From Acidiluteibacter ferrifornacis (GTDB taxonomy: Bacteria; Bacteroidota; Bacteroidia; Flavobacteriales_E; Vicingaceae), in contig NZ_WWNE01000003.1 of assembly GCF_009909615.1 (NCBI RefSeq), forward strand, positions 1 through 64,000: a DNA stretch of 64,000 nt. Direction: 5' to 3'. The position numbers were made by a program, and so were the translations under genes. The notes under the pieces were generated by a model that made no database searches, was not told the DNA's origin, and saw only the letters and a list, made by a program, of their open reading frames with translations. This document shows, one piece after another, positions 25,160 through 32,876 of the stretch; within the stretch, counting starts at the first letter, position 1; each line of letters opens with the position of its first letter.

Positions 25160-26296
25160 ATGAAACAATATATATCGCTCACTGCCCTTTTTATTTGCAT
25201 AACATTTTTAACCGCATGTAATTCTTCAACAGGTGAATCAACTTCTGAAGACACAAGTGAAGAATCCACTGAAATAGTGGTCACCAAAGCTCAATTTGAC
25301 TACAACCAAATGGAATTGGGAAAACTAGAAATGCAATCGTTTGCTACCACTGTGCAAACAACCGGAACCATAGATGTGCCGCCACAGAATAAAGTAATTG
25401 TAAATGCTAAGATGGGTGGTTTCGTTCAATCTACTCCACTCCTATTGGGAAATTATGTTGAGAAGGGAGCTACATTAGTCATTATAGAAAACCCTGAATT
25501 CATAAAGATTCAGCAGCAATACCTAGAGCACAAACAACAATTATCTTATTTAGAATCCGAATACAATCGTCAAAAGACATTGAATACAGAGCAAATCAGT
25601 TCTGAAAAGAACTTTTTAAAAGCAGAAAGTGATTACAAAAGCACTTTGGCCACTGTGAAAGGGTTGGAAAAAACATTGGGACTAATTGGAATTTCTACTG
25701 CATCACTGACCGAGGACAACATCAGCTCTTCCGCTCGAATAACTGCACCCATCAGTGGAACCATTTCAGCATTAAATATCACCACAGGAAGTTATGTTTC
25801 AGCTACTGACCCTATTTTGGAAATCACAAACTCTGATCACATGCATTTGGAGCTTGAGGTATTTGAAAAAGATGCGTTAAAAATCAAAAAAGGGCAACAC
25901 CTTTCTTTCACGATTCCTGAAAGTGGAAATACAGCATTTCCTGCAGAAGTTCATTTGGTGTCTAATACCATTGATGCCAATAAACGAACAGTAAGAGTTC
26001 ATGCACATATCAATGACAGCCTGCATCAATTATTTGCGGTGGGAATGTATGTCAATGCCCAAATCCATATTGTAGAAAAGGAGGCATTAGCTTTACCCGC
26101 TTCGGCGGTCACTGAAGTAAACGATCATTATTATGTATTGGAGTTAATCAACAAAAATGAAGATCAATTTACCTTCAAGAAAACCGAAGTTAAAGTTATA
26201 GAGTCTAACGCTACCTACACATTCATTCAACTAGAGCAAAATGAAAATCAATATTTAATTGATGGTGCTTATTCCATCATAAAAGACAAAGAATAA
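25160..26296 (+). CDS. CusB/CzcB-type periplasmic adaptor lipoprotein
   Basis: A 378-residue membrane-fusion protein with a signal and lipobox C20 (FLTAC). An acidic Ser/Thr/Glu-rich stretch follows (21-40), then the first lipoyl half (NAKMGGFVQ), helical hairpin (about 105-160), second lipoyl half (ITAPISGTISALNI), barrel domain and C-terminal part. It lacks an obvious Met-rich N-terminal metal site as in E. coli CusB. It sits between the RND/TolC fusion gene and the thioredoxin gene, with short gaps of 10 and 15 bases. Confidence 0.88.
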   Translation: MKQYISLTALFICITFLTACNSSTGESTSEDTSEESTEIVVTKAQFDYNQMELGKLEMQSFATTVQTTGTIDVPPQNKVIVNAKMGGFVQSTPLLLGNYVEKGATLVIIENPEFIKIQQQYLEHKQQLSYLESEYNRQKTLNTEQISSEKNFLKAESDYKSTLATVKGLEKTLGLIGISTASLTEDNISSSARITAPISGTISALNITTGSYVSATDPILEITNSDHMHLELEVFEKDALKIKKGQHLSFTIPESGNTAFPAEVHLVSNTIDANKRTVRVHAHINDSLHQLFAVGMYVNAQIHIVEKEALALPASAVTEVNDHYYVLELINKNEDQFTFKKTEVKVIESNATYTFIQLEQNENQYLIDGAYSIIKDKE

Positions 26297-26311
26297 TTTA
26301 AATCAATCAGA

Positions 26312-26755
26312 ATGAAAACACTCACAACATTAATCGTATTACTATGCCTAATTGGTGGAGTAAATGCACAAGACTGGAATACCGATTTCGAAAAAGCGAA
26401 ATCGATTGCAAAAGCAGAAAACAAACCTATAATTCTAGTTTTTCAGGGATCAGATTGGTGCGCTCCATGCATCAAGCTAGACAAAGAAATATGGAGCTCA
26501 GAAACCTTCAAAGCCTATGCTAAAAAACATTACGTAATGGTAAAAGCCGACTTTCCACGGAGAAAGGCAAATGCCTTATCTGAGGATGTGCAGAAGCAAA
26601 ACAACCAACTTGCTGAAAAATACAACCTCAACGGATATTTCCCTTTTGTTGTGATCATAGATGCAAGCGGGAAAAAAGTGGGAGAAACCGGTTATAAAAA
26701 AATAACTCCTCAGGAATATATCGAGCTAATCAATCAATTCACGTCAAGAAAATGA
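26312..26755 (+). CDS. Secreted thioredoxin-family protein
   Basis: A 147-residue protein with signal peptide (cleavage near VNAQ, residue 20) and a thioredoxin fold whose active site is WCAPC (C50, C53). It belongs to the Thioredoxin_7-like/DUF255-like type (FQGSDWCAPC, KLDKEIW) and not classical thioredoxin (WCGPC). The cis-Pro loop is likely FPFVVIID. I infer a periplasmic thiol reductase or disulfide exchanger. Its stop overlaps the ApbE start (ATGA), so the two are translationally coupled. The Cys-containing DUF4266 peptide two genes on is an attractive client. Confidence 0.87.
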   Translation: MKTLTTLIVLLCLIGGVNAQDWNTDFEKAKSIAKAENKPIILVFQGSDWCAPCIKLDKEIWSSETFKAYAKKHYVMVKADFPRRKANALSEDVQKQNNQLAEKYNLNGYFPFVVIIDASGKKVGETGYKKITPQEYIELINQFTSRK

Positions 26756-27732
26756 AACCTATTCTATTCATCTGCACATTTTTTGTGTTTCAAGCAGTCA
26801 ATGCTGAAAGCACTTTTAAGCGGACATTAAAATTAATGGGTAGTCGATTTGAAATTACTGTAATTGCTGAAAATACAAAATTAGGCGACCAATACATTGA
26901 AGAAGCGGTAGCAGAAATTACTCGAATTGAACGATTAATTTCTTCTTGGAACCCAGAATCACAAACAAGTGAAATCAATCGGCAAGCTGGGATAATGCCT
27001 GTTAAAGTAGATCTTGAATTGTATCAACTTATTGAGCGTGCAAATGGTATCTCCAACTTGACAGATGGCGCTTTTGATATTAGCTATGCCTCCATGGACC
27101 GCATTTGGAAATTCGACGGAAGCATGACAATAATCCCATCTGCAGAAGAAATTAAACATTCTGTCTCAAAAGTTGGATACCAAAAAATAAAACTCAATGC
27201 ATCGGATACGACGGTATTTTTAACTGAAAAAGGAATGAAAATTGGCTTTGGGGCTATCGGAAAAGGGTATGCCGCCGATAAAGCAAAAGCACTTTTGATA
27301 GAGAAAGGAGTAAAAGGCGGAATCATCAATGCTTCGGGAGATATGAATACTTGGGGAAAACAAACCAATGGAGAAGATTGGAAAGTAGCCATTACCAATC
27401 CATTAAATAAAGATAAAGCAATAGCAATATTTCCGCTAAACAATAGTGCAGTAGTTACTTCTGGAGATTATGAAAAGTACATCAAACTAGAAGGAAAGAA
27501 ATTCGCCCACATTATCGACCCTCGAACAGGATATCCTACTTCAGGAATTATTAGTGCTACAGTTTTTGCCCCAAAAGCTGAATTAGCTGATGCATTAGCC
27601 ACTTCTATTTTTGTAATGGGAGTTAATGCCGGCATTGATCGAATAAATCAACTACCAAATATTGAATGCATTATTATCAACGACGAAGGTAAAATTTTCA
27701 CTTCCACTAACATAAAAATTAAAAACAAATGA
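26752..27732 (+). CDS. apbE: FAD:protein FMN transferase (ApbE)
   Basis: A 326-residue exported ApbE enzyme, which covalently attaches FMN from FAD to Ser/Thr of target proteins. A signal peptide (to about VNA, residue 18) without lipobox Cys is followed by the catalytic domain: GSRFEITV (30-37), GAIGKGYAAD (167-176), ASGDMNTWG (194-202), HIIDPRTGYP (253-262) and ADALATSIFVMG (279-290), in the expected family order with acidic residues for Mg. None of the window's proteins carries a clear ApbE target motif (DxxTGAT type). Start overlaps the thioredoxin stop and its stop overlaps the DUF4266 start (ATGA both times). Confidence 0.92.
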   Translation: MKPILFICTFFVFQAVNAESTFKRTLKLMGSRFEITVIAENTKLGDQYIEEAVAEITRIERLISSWNPESQTSEINRQAGIMPVKVDLELYQLIERANGISNLTDGAFDISYASMDRIWKFDGSMTIIPSAEEIKHSVSKVGYQKIKLNASDTTVFLTEKGMKIGFGAIGKGYAADKAKALLIEKGVKGGIINASGDMNTWGKQTNGEDWKVAITNPLNKDKAIAIFPLNNSAVVTSGDYEKYIKLEGKKFAHIIDPRTGYPTSGIISATVFAPKAELADALATSIFVMGVNAGIDRINQLPNIECIIINDEGKIFTSTNIKIKNK

Positions 27733-27941
27733 AAAAACATTGGTTAGGACTCATTATAGCAATCGCATTATTAAGCAGTTGTACTGTAGTAAAGGAATAT
27801 GAGAAAGTCAACTTAAACGATCCAGACATGGCATTAACAACCAAAAAGTCGGATCGATTTGAAACAAATTTCCAGTCCTACAGAGAAGCTGCTACTGGTG
27901 CAAACGGTGGCAAAACTGGTGGAGGATGCGGTTGCAATTAA
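27729..27941 (+). CDS. DUF4266 small Gly/Cys-tailed lipoprotein
   Basis: A 70-residue lipoprotein: signal with lipobox C18 (LLSSC), a short conserved segment (MALTTKKSDRFETNFQSYRE) and a glycine-rich tail ending GGGCGCN. Length, DxxMAL motif and C-terminal CxCN match DUF4266, whose function is unknown. The mature part is only about 53 residues, tethered by lipid, with two Cys at the extreme C-terminus. Genes of this family regularly lie with ApbE, a thioredoxin and a DUF3570 protein, exactly as here. The TGAN of the tail weakly resembles an ApbE acceptor motif. Metal binding, or modification of the Cys tail, are possible roles; neither is shown by the sequence. Confidence 0.85.
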   Translation: MKKHWLGLIIAIALLSSCTVVKEYEKVNLNDPDMALTTKKSDRFETNFQSYREAATGANGGKTGGGCGCN

Positions 27942-27952
27942 AAATAAAAATC

Positions 27953-29275
27953 ATGAAAAATATACTATTCATCTTCACCTTATTCTTGAGCTTTACCCTT
28001 TTTGCTCAAGACCCTCCTCAAGCCGATTCTTTAGTCGTTTATAAAAAACGAGTATTGGAAACCACTGAATTAGATTTCTTGATGAGTTATTACACCCAAG
28101 ATGGTAAAAATGCGGCTGTTTCCGGTGGTATCGGCACCGAAGAATTACAAGATATCACACCCACAATTATAGTATCTATGCCGCTGAATGATGACGATGT
28201 GCTGACTGTAGACGCAGGAATCTCTGCCTATACATCCGCTTCTTCTAGTAACATTAATCCGTTTGATTCCAAGAATCCTGATGCATTTCAAGCTTCAACA
28301 GGTGCCTCAAGTGGAGATGTATGGGCAAATGTTGTCCTCTCATATTCACACAGCAGCGATGATCGGAATAAAATCTATTCAGGAAAGCTCTCAGTAGCCT
28401 CGGAGTATGACTATTTCTCAGTAGGTTTAGGTGGAACATATACTCAACTATTTAATCAAAAGAATACAGAGTTAAGCTTAAGCGGCAACGTATACATTGA
28501 TAAATGGAACGCCATCTACCCATATGAATTAAGACCATTCGACTCAGGAGGTCCAGGATTAAATAGCAGCTTATTTCTTGTAAATCAGATCTCAGGAAAT
28601 GTCAATTATGCACCAGACTTTAAAGCCTTTGATAGCGAAAATAGAAACTCATATTCTTTCGGTGCGAGTTTTTCCCAGATTCTGTCCAAACGCCTTCAAG
28701 GATTAATTGTCACTGATGTAGTTTACCAGAGTGGATTATTGTCCACTCCCTTTCAGCGTGTTTACTTTGCTGATGTTGCCAATAGTTACATCGATGGCTT
28801 TCAACTCGCCGACAACAATGAACAATTACCTGATCAACGTTTCAAATTAGCCATTGGTGGTCGATTAAACTATTATGTTAATGAACGAATTGTACTTCGA
28901 TCATTTTATAGATATTATAGAGATGATTGGGGAATAAATTCACATACTACGAGCTTGGAAGTGCCTGTCAAAATCAGTCAAAAATTTACACTTTACCCTT
29001 CTTATCGTTATTACTTCCAAAGTTCAGCCGATTATTTTGCTGGATATGAACAACACCTTTCAACAGAAAAATACTATACATCAGATTATGATTTATCCGA
29101 ATACAATGCTAATCAGTATGGCTTCGGAATTGAATACACTGATATTCTCACTTCAAAAAAGATTGGAAAACTTGCGTTAAAATCTATTCATTTAAAATAC
29201 AATTATTACGAGCGGAACTCCGGTTTTAAAGCCAACTTAATTGCAGGAGGAGTAAAGTTTATTATTGATAAATAA
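27953..29275 (+). CDS. DUF3570 outer-membrane beta-barrel-like protein
   Basis: A 440-residue protein from the ATG at 27953; an upstream in-frame ATG at 27926 overlaps the DUF4266 gene and would put nine basic residues before the signal peptide. Signal peptide (cleavage near FAQD), conserved N-terminal block with YKKRVLETTELDFLMSYYTQDGKNAAVSGGIGTE-type sequence, then many alternating amphipathic strands rich in Tyr/Ser/Asn, ending KFIIDK. This matches DUF3570, a presumed outer-membrane barrel of unknown role linked to DUF4266. Last gene of the operon, followed by a terminator. Confidence 0.85.
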   Translation: MKNILFIFTLFLSFTLFAQDPPQADSLVVYKKRVLETTELDFLMSYYTQDGKNAAVSGGIGTEELQDITPTIIVSMPLNDDDVLTVDAGISAYTSASSSNINPFDSKNPDAFQASTGASSGDVWANVVLSYSHSSDDRNKIYSGKLSVASEYDYFSVGLGGTYTQLFNQKNTELSLSGNVYIDKWNAIYPYELRPFDSGGPGLNSSLFLVNQISGNVNYAPDFKAFDSENRNSYSFGASFSQILSKRLQGLIVTDVVYQSGLLSTPFQRVYFADVANSYIDGFQLADNNEQLPDQRFKLAIGGRLNYYVNERIVLRSFYRYYRDDWGINSHTTSLEVPVKISQKFTLYPSYRYYFQSSADYFAGYEQHLSTEKYYTSDYDLSEYNANQYGFGIEYTDILTSKKIGKLALKSIHLKYNYYERNSGFKANLIAGGVKFIIDK

Positions 29276-29293
29276 GCATTGAATTTATTTTCA

Positions 29294-29329
29294 AATAGAA
29301 TCCTAAAAAAGTACTTTTAGGATTCTATT
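29294..29329 (+). terminator. Terminator after the DUF3570 gene
   Basis: A perfect 15-bp stem (29294-29308 with 29315-29329) with a 6-base loop starts 18 bases after the stop. It is followed by ATTAAGATT, so the U-tract is weak, but stem quality and position support termination of the rightward metal-efflux operon before acs. Confidence 0.7.
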
Positions 29330-29345
29330 ATTAAGATTATCTACT

Positions 29346-31253
29346 ATGAGTAACTATAGCATCAAGCATTTCGAGGAATATTTTCAAGTATATCGCAAGT
29401 CAATCAGAGACCCTGAATTGTTTTGGGAAGAAATTGCAGAAGAGCATTTTGTATGGCGAAAAAGATGGAATTCAGTACTTAAATGGGATTTTAAAAAACC
29501 AGAGATAAAGTGGTTTGGTGGGGCACAATTGAACATCACCGAAAACTGTATTGATAGGCACTTAAGAACGAAAGGTGACAAAACAGCAATCATTTTTGAA
29601 CCGAACAATCCCAATGAAGAAGCTTTACACATTTCATATAAAGAGTTACATGATAGAGTGACTCGAATGAGTAACGTTCTTAAAGATAAAGGCGTCAAAA
29701 AAGGAGATCGAGTTTGTATCTATTTACCGATGATTCCTGAGTTAGCCGTAGCATTATTAGCTTGTGCTAGAATCGGAGCGATTCATTCAGTTGTTTTTGC
29801 AGGTTTTTCCTCAACTGCATTATCATCAAGAATTAACGACAGTGAATGTAAGGTTATCATTACTTCTGATGGTTCATATAGAGGTAGTAAAACAATTGAC
29901 CTAAAAGGAATAGTAGATGATGCATTAGAAAAATGTCCGTGTGTGGAAACGGCTTTAGTGGTAAAGCGAATCAACAGTGAGATTACAATGAAAAAGGGAC
30001 GTGACTTATGGCTACAACCGCTACTGGATCAAGCAATACCTCATTGTGAACCAGAAATTATGGAAGCAGAAGACCCTTTATTTATTCTGTATACTTCAGG
30101 TTCTACAGGAAAACCAAAAGGTATGGTTCATAGTACTGCAGGCTATATGATTTACTCAGCCTATACGTTTAAAAATATTTTCAACTATAAAGACCCTGAT
30201 GTGTATTGGTGTACTGCTGACATTGGATGGATTACTGGTCATAGCTATATCGTTTATGGACCATTAGCTAATGGAGCAACTACTCTTATGTTTGAAGGCG
30301 TACCTTCTTATCCTGATTTTGGTCGATTTTGGGAAATTGTAGAAAAACATAAAGTCAATCAATTGTACACCGCTCCAACTGCGATTCGTGCATTGGCAAA
30401 GGAAAATATTTCTTTCATTGAGAACCACGATCTGTCTTCATTAAAAGTATTGGGATCTGTAGGTGAACCAATCAATGAAGAAGCATGGCACTGGTACAAT
30501 GACAATGTTGGGAAAAAGAAAAGCCCGATTGTAGACACTTGGTGGCAAACAGAAACAGGCGGAATTATGATTTCTCCAATCCCCTATTGTACCCCCACAA
30601 AACCGACCTACGCCACCCTCCCATTTCCGGGAATTCAACCCGCATTGATGGATGAACATGGAGTAGAAATAAAGGGCAACCAAGTAGATGGTCGATTATG
30701 TATTAAATTTCCATGGCCTTCGATAGCAAGAACCATTTGGGGAGATCATCAGCGTTATAAAGAAACGTATTTCACTGCCTATAAGGACATGTACTTTACA
30801 GGTGATGGTGCTTTACGTGATGAAGTTGGATACTATAGAATTACTGGTCGAGTTGACGATGTAATTATAGTTTCCGGCCATAATTTAGGAACTGCCCCAA
30901 TTGAAGATTCAATTAACGAGCATCCAGCAGTTGCTGAATCAGCTATCGTTGGATTCCCTCACGACGTGAAAGGTAATGCATTATACGGTTTTGTTACACT
31001 AAAGGAAACCGGTGAATCCAGAGTACACGAGAACTTAAGAAAGGAGATCAATCAAATCATAACCGAACACATTGGCCCTATAGCTAAGCTCGACAAAATT
31101 CAATTTGTAACTGGTCTTCCTAAAACTAGATCAGGGAAAATAATGCGACGAATACTCAGAAAAATTGCTGGAAACGACATAAATAATTTAGGTGACACCA
31201 GTACACTACTCAATCCTGAGGTGGTAGATGATATTATCAAAGGAGCATTATAG
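29346..31253 (+). CDS. acs: Acetyl-CoA synthetase (AMP-forming)
   Basis: A 635-residue enzyme making acetyl-CoA from acetate, ATP and CoA. N-terminal ACAS_N region (FEEYFQVYRKSIRDPELFWEE type), AMP-binding P-loop YTSGSTGKPKG at about 250-260, core motif WWQTETGG at about 399-406, the FTGDGA hinge region and a C-terminal lid with SGKIMRR. The conserved catalytic lysine, usually the acetylation site, is K598. Length is typical for Acs. A propionate-active relative cannot be excluded. Single gene, start ATG at 29346. Confidence 0.93.
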   Translation: MSNYSIKHFEEYFQVYRKSIRDPELFWEEIAEEHFVWRKRWNSVLKWDFKKPEIKWFGGAQLNITENCIDRHLRTKGDKTAIIFEPNNPNEEALHISYKELHDRVTRMSNVLKDKGVKKGDRVCIYLPMIPELAVALLACARIGAIHSVVFAGFSSTALSSRINDSECKVIITSDGSYRGSKTIDLKGIVDDALEKCPCVETALVVKRINSEITMKKGRDLWLQPLLDQAIPHCEPEIMEAEDPLFILYTSGSTGKPKGMVHSTAGYMIYSAYTFKNIFNYKDPDVYWCTADIGWITGHSYIVYGPLANGATTLMFEGVPSYPDFGRFWEIVEKHKVNQLYTAPTAIRALAKENISFIENHDLSSLKVLGSVGEPINEEAWHWYNDNVGKKKSPIVDTWWQTETGGIMISPIPYCTPTKPTYATLPFPGIQPALMDEHGVEIKGNQVDGRLCIKFPWPSIARTIWGDHQRYKETYFTAYKDMYFTGDGALRDEVGYYRITGRVDDVIIVSGHNLGTAPIEDSINEHPAVAESAIVGFPHDVKGNALYGFVTLKETGESRVHENLRKEINQIITEHIGPIAKLDKIQFVTGLPKTRSGKIMRRILRKIAGNDINNLGDTSTLLNPEVVDDIIKGAL

Positions 31254-31373
31254 GAATTTAAAGTATAAATTAGATATAGCTTGGTAGAGTTTTAGTTAAT
31301 TTAGCAGGTATATTAGCATGCTTTTGAGACCAAGACTTCTAAAGCAATTCACTACTTTCGTAAAAAAAAGAGA

Positions 31374-32114
31374 ATGAACTTACTTTCTCACATGGGGCAA
31401 TTTTCTATCCTAATGGCTAGAACATTTAAAAAACCGGAAAAAATGAAAATTTTTTATCGGCAATTGATGTTTGAAATTGACTCATTGGGTATTGGTTCTT
31501 TGGGTATTATTGCAATTATCTCCTTTTTTATGGGCGCAGTAATTACCATTCAAACCGCATCTAATATTGACAGTGCATTAATCCCGGCATACACCGTAGG
31601 ATTTACTGTCCGTCAGTCTATGATTTTGGAGTTTGCTCCGACGATCATCGCACTAATATTAGCTGGAAAAGTAGGTTCAAACATCGCTTCAGAAATTGGC
31701 ACTATGCGTGTATCTGAGCAAATTGATGCTCTAGAAATCATGGGTATCAATTCTGCCTCTTATTTGATTCTTCCCAAGATTACCGCAGCAATGTTGATTA
31801 ATCCGTTTTTAGTCATCATTAGTATGTTTATCGGAATGGCAGGCGGATACCTAGTTTCATGGGGCACAGGAATGATTCCTACTTCTGAATACATTTACGG
31901 ATTAGAATATGATTTTAAAGTATTTAGCGTCTACTATGCAGTTATAAAAACGATATTTTTCGCATTTATAATTACTGCAGTGCCTTCCTACTATGGATAT
32001 TTTACGAAAGGTGGCTCATTAGCTGTAGGTGCAGCAAGTACTAAAGCCGTTGTTGCAAGTAGCATCATCATTCTAATTATCAATTATATATTAACTCAAT
32101 TGTTACTGGTATAA
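31374..32114 (+). CDS. MlaE-family lipid ABC transporter permease
   Basis: A 246-residue permease with about five to six helices and the MlaE hallmark region from AVITIQTASNI through EFAPTIIALILAGKVGSNIASEIGTMRVSEQIDALE (about 54-120). The family moves phospholipids between inner and outer membrane. The stop is directly followed by the ATG of the ATPase gene (TAA then ATG, no gap). An MCE-domain (MlaD) gene would be expected next but the following gene runs the other way, so it must lie elsewhere. Confidence 0.88.
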   Translation: MNLLSHMGQFSILMARTFKKPEKMKIFYRQLMFEIDSLGIGSLGIIAIISFFMGAVITIQTASNIDSALIPAYTVGFTVRQSMILEFAPTIIALILAGKVGSNIASEIGTMRVSEQIDALEIMGINSASYLILPKITAAMLINPFLVIISMFIGMAGGYLVSWGTGMIPTSEYIYGLEYDFKVFSVYYAVIKTIFFAFIITAVPSYYGYFTKGGSLAVGAASTKAVVASSIIILIINYILTQLLLV

Positions 32115-32870
32115 ATGATAAAAATAGAAAATGTCAGCAAGGCCTTTAATGGCGAACAAATTCTTTCTAATATTAATATCACCTATGAGAGAGGAAAAAC
32201 CAACTTAATCATAGGAGCTAGTGGTTCAGGAAAGTCTGTTTTAACCAAATGCACGGTTGGACTAATAAAGCCCGATTCAGGAAAAGTTTTTTTTGATGAT
32301 CGTGAATTTACCTCATTAAATACGCAAGAGCGCCAAGAAGTTCGCACTGAAATTGGAATGTTGTTTCAAGGCAATGCGCTTTTTGATTCACTTACCATTG
32401 AGCAGAATGTAATGTTTCCACTTCAGATGCACTCCTCAATGAATGCAGAAGAGATGAAAGAGCGTGTAGACTTTTGTTTAAAGCGAGTTCAACTTGAAGG
32501 AGTAAACCACAAATACCCTGCAGAAATAAGCGGTGGTATGCAGAAAAGAGTAGCGTTAGCTAGAGCCATAGCTATGAAGCCAAAATACCTTTTTTGCGAT
32601 GAGCCTAACTCAGGCTTAGATCCTCAAACTTCCATTGTAATTGATCAATTGATTAGTGAAATTACGAAGGAAAATGACATGACTACAATTATCGTCACCC
32701 ATGACATGAATTCAGTTATGGAAATAGGTGAAAAAGTGATATTCATACATAAAGGCAAAAAATGGTGGGAAGGTGATAGCGAAACCATTCTAACCACTGA
32801 CAATCAAGAATTATCTGATTTCGTATTCGCTTCTAGTGTAATGAAACGACTAGCTAGATCTAGCAAATAA
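32115..32870 (+). CDS. MlaF-family lipid ABC transporter ATPase
   Basis: A 251-residue ATPase with Walker A GASGSGKS (34-41), signature ISGGMQKR (about 139-146) and Walker B LFCDEPNSGLDP (about 168-179), followed by the H-loop VTHD. The GMQKR variant and the SGLDPQT segment are typical of MlaF. Partner of the preceding permease. Only six bases separate its stop from that of the convergent T9SS protein gene, and I see no terminator between them. Confidence 0.88.
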   Translation: MIKIENVSKAFNGEQILSNINITYERGKTNLIIGASGSGKSVLTKCTVGLIKPDSGKVFFDDREFTSLNTQERQEVRTEIGMLFQGNALFDSLTIEQNVMFPLQMHSSMNAEEMKERVDFCLKRVQLEGVNHKYPAEISGGMQKRVALARAIAMKPKYLFCDEPNSGLDPQTSIVIDQLISEITKENDMTTIIVTHDMNSVMEIGEKVIFIHKGKKWWEGDSETILTTDNQELSDFVFASSVMKRLARSSK

Positions 32871-32876
32871 AATTAA

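Noticed and set aside
31318-31377. A 19-codon frame ending in an ATGA overlap with the MlaE start, like a leader peptide
   Set aside because: No attenuator hairpin or codon run suggests regulation, and such short frames are expected by chance in this AT-rich gap.
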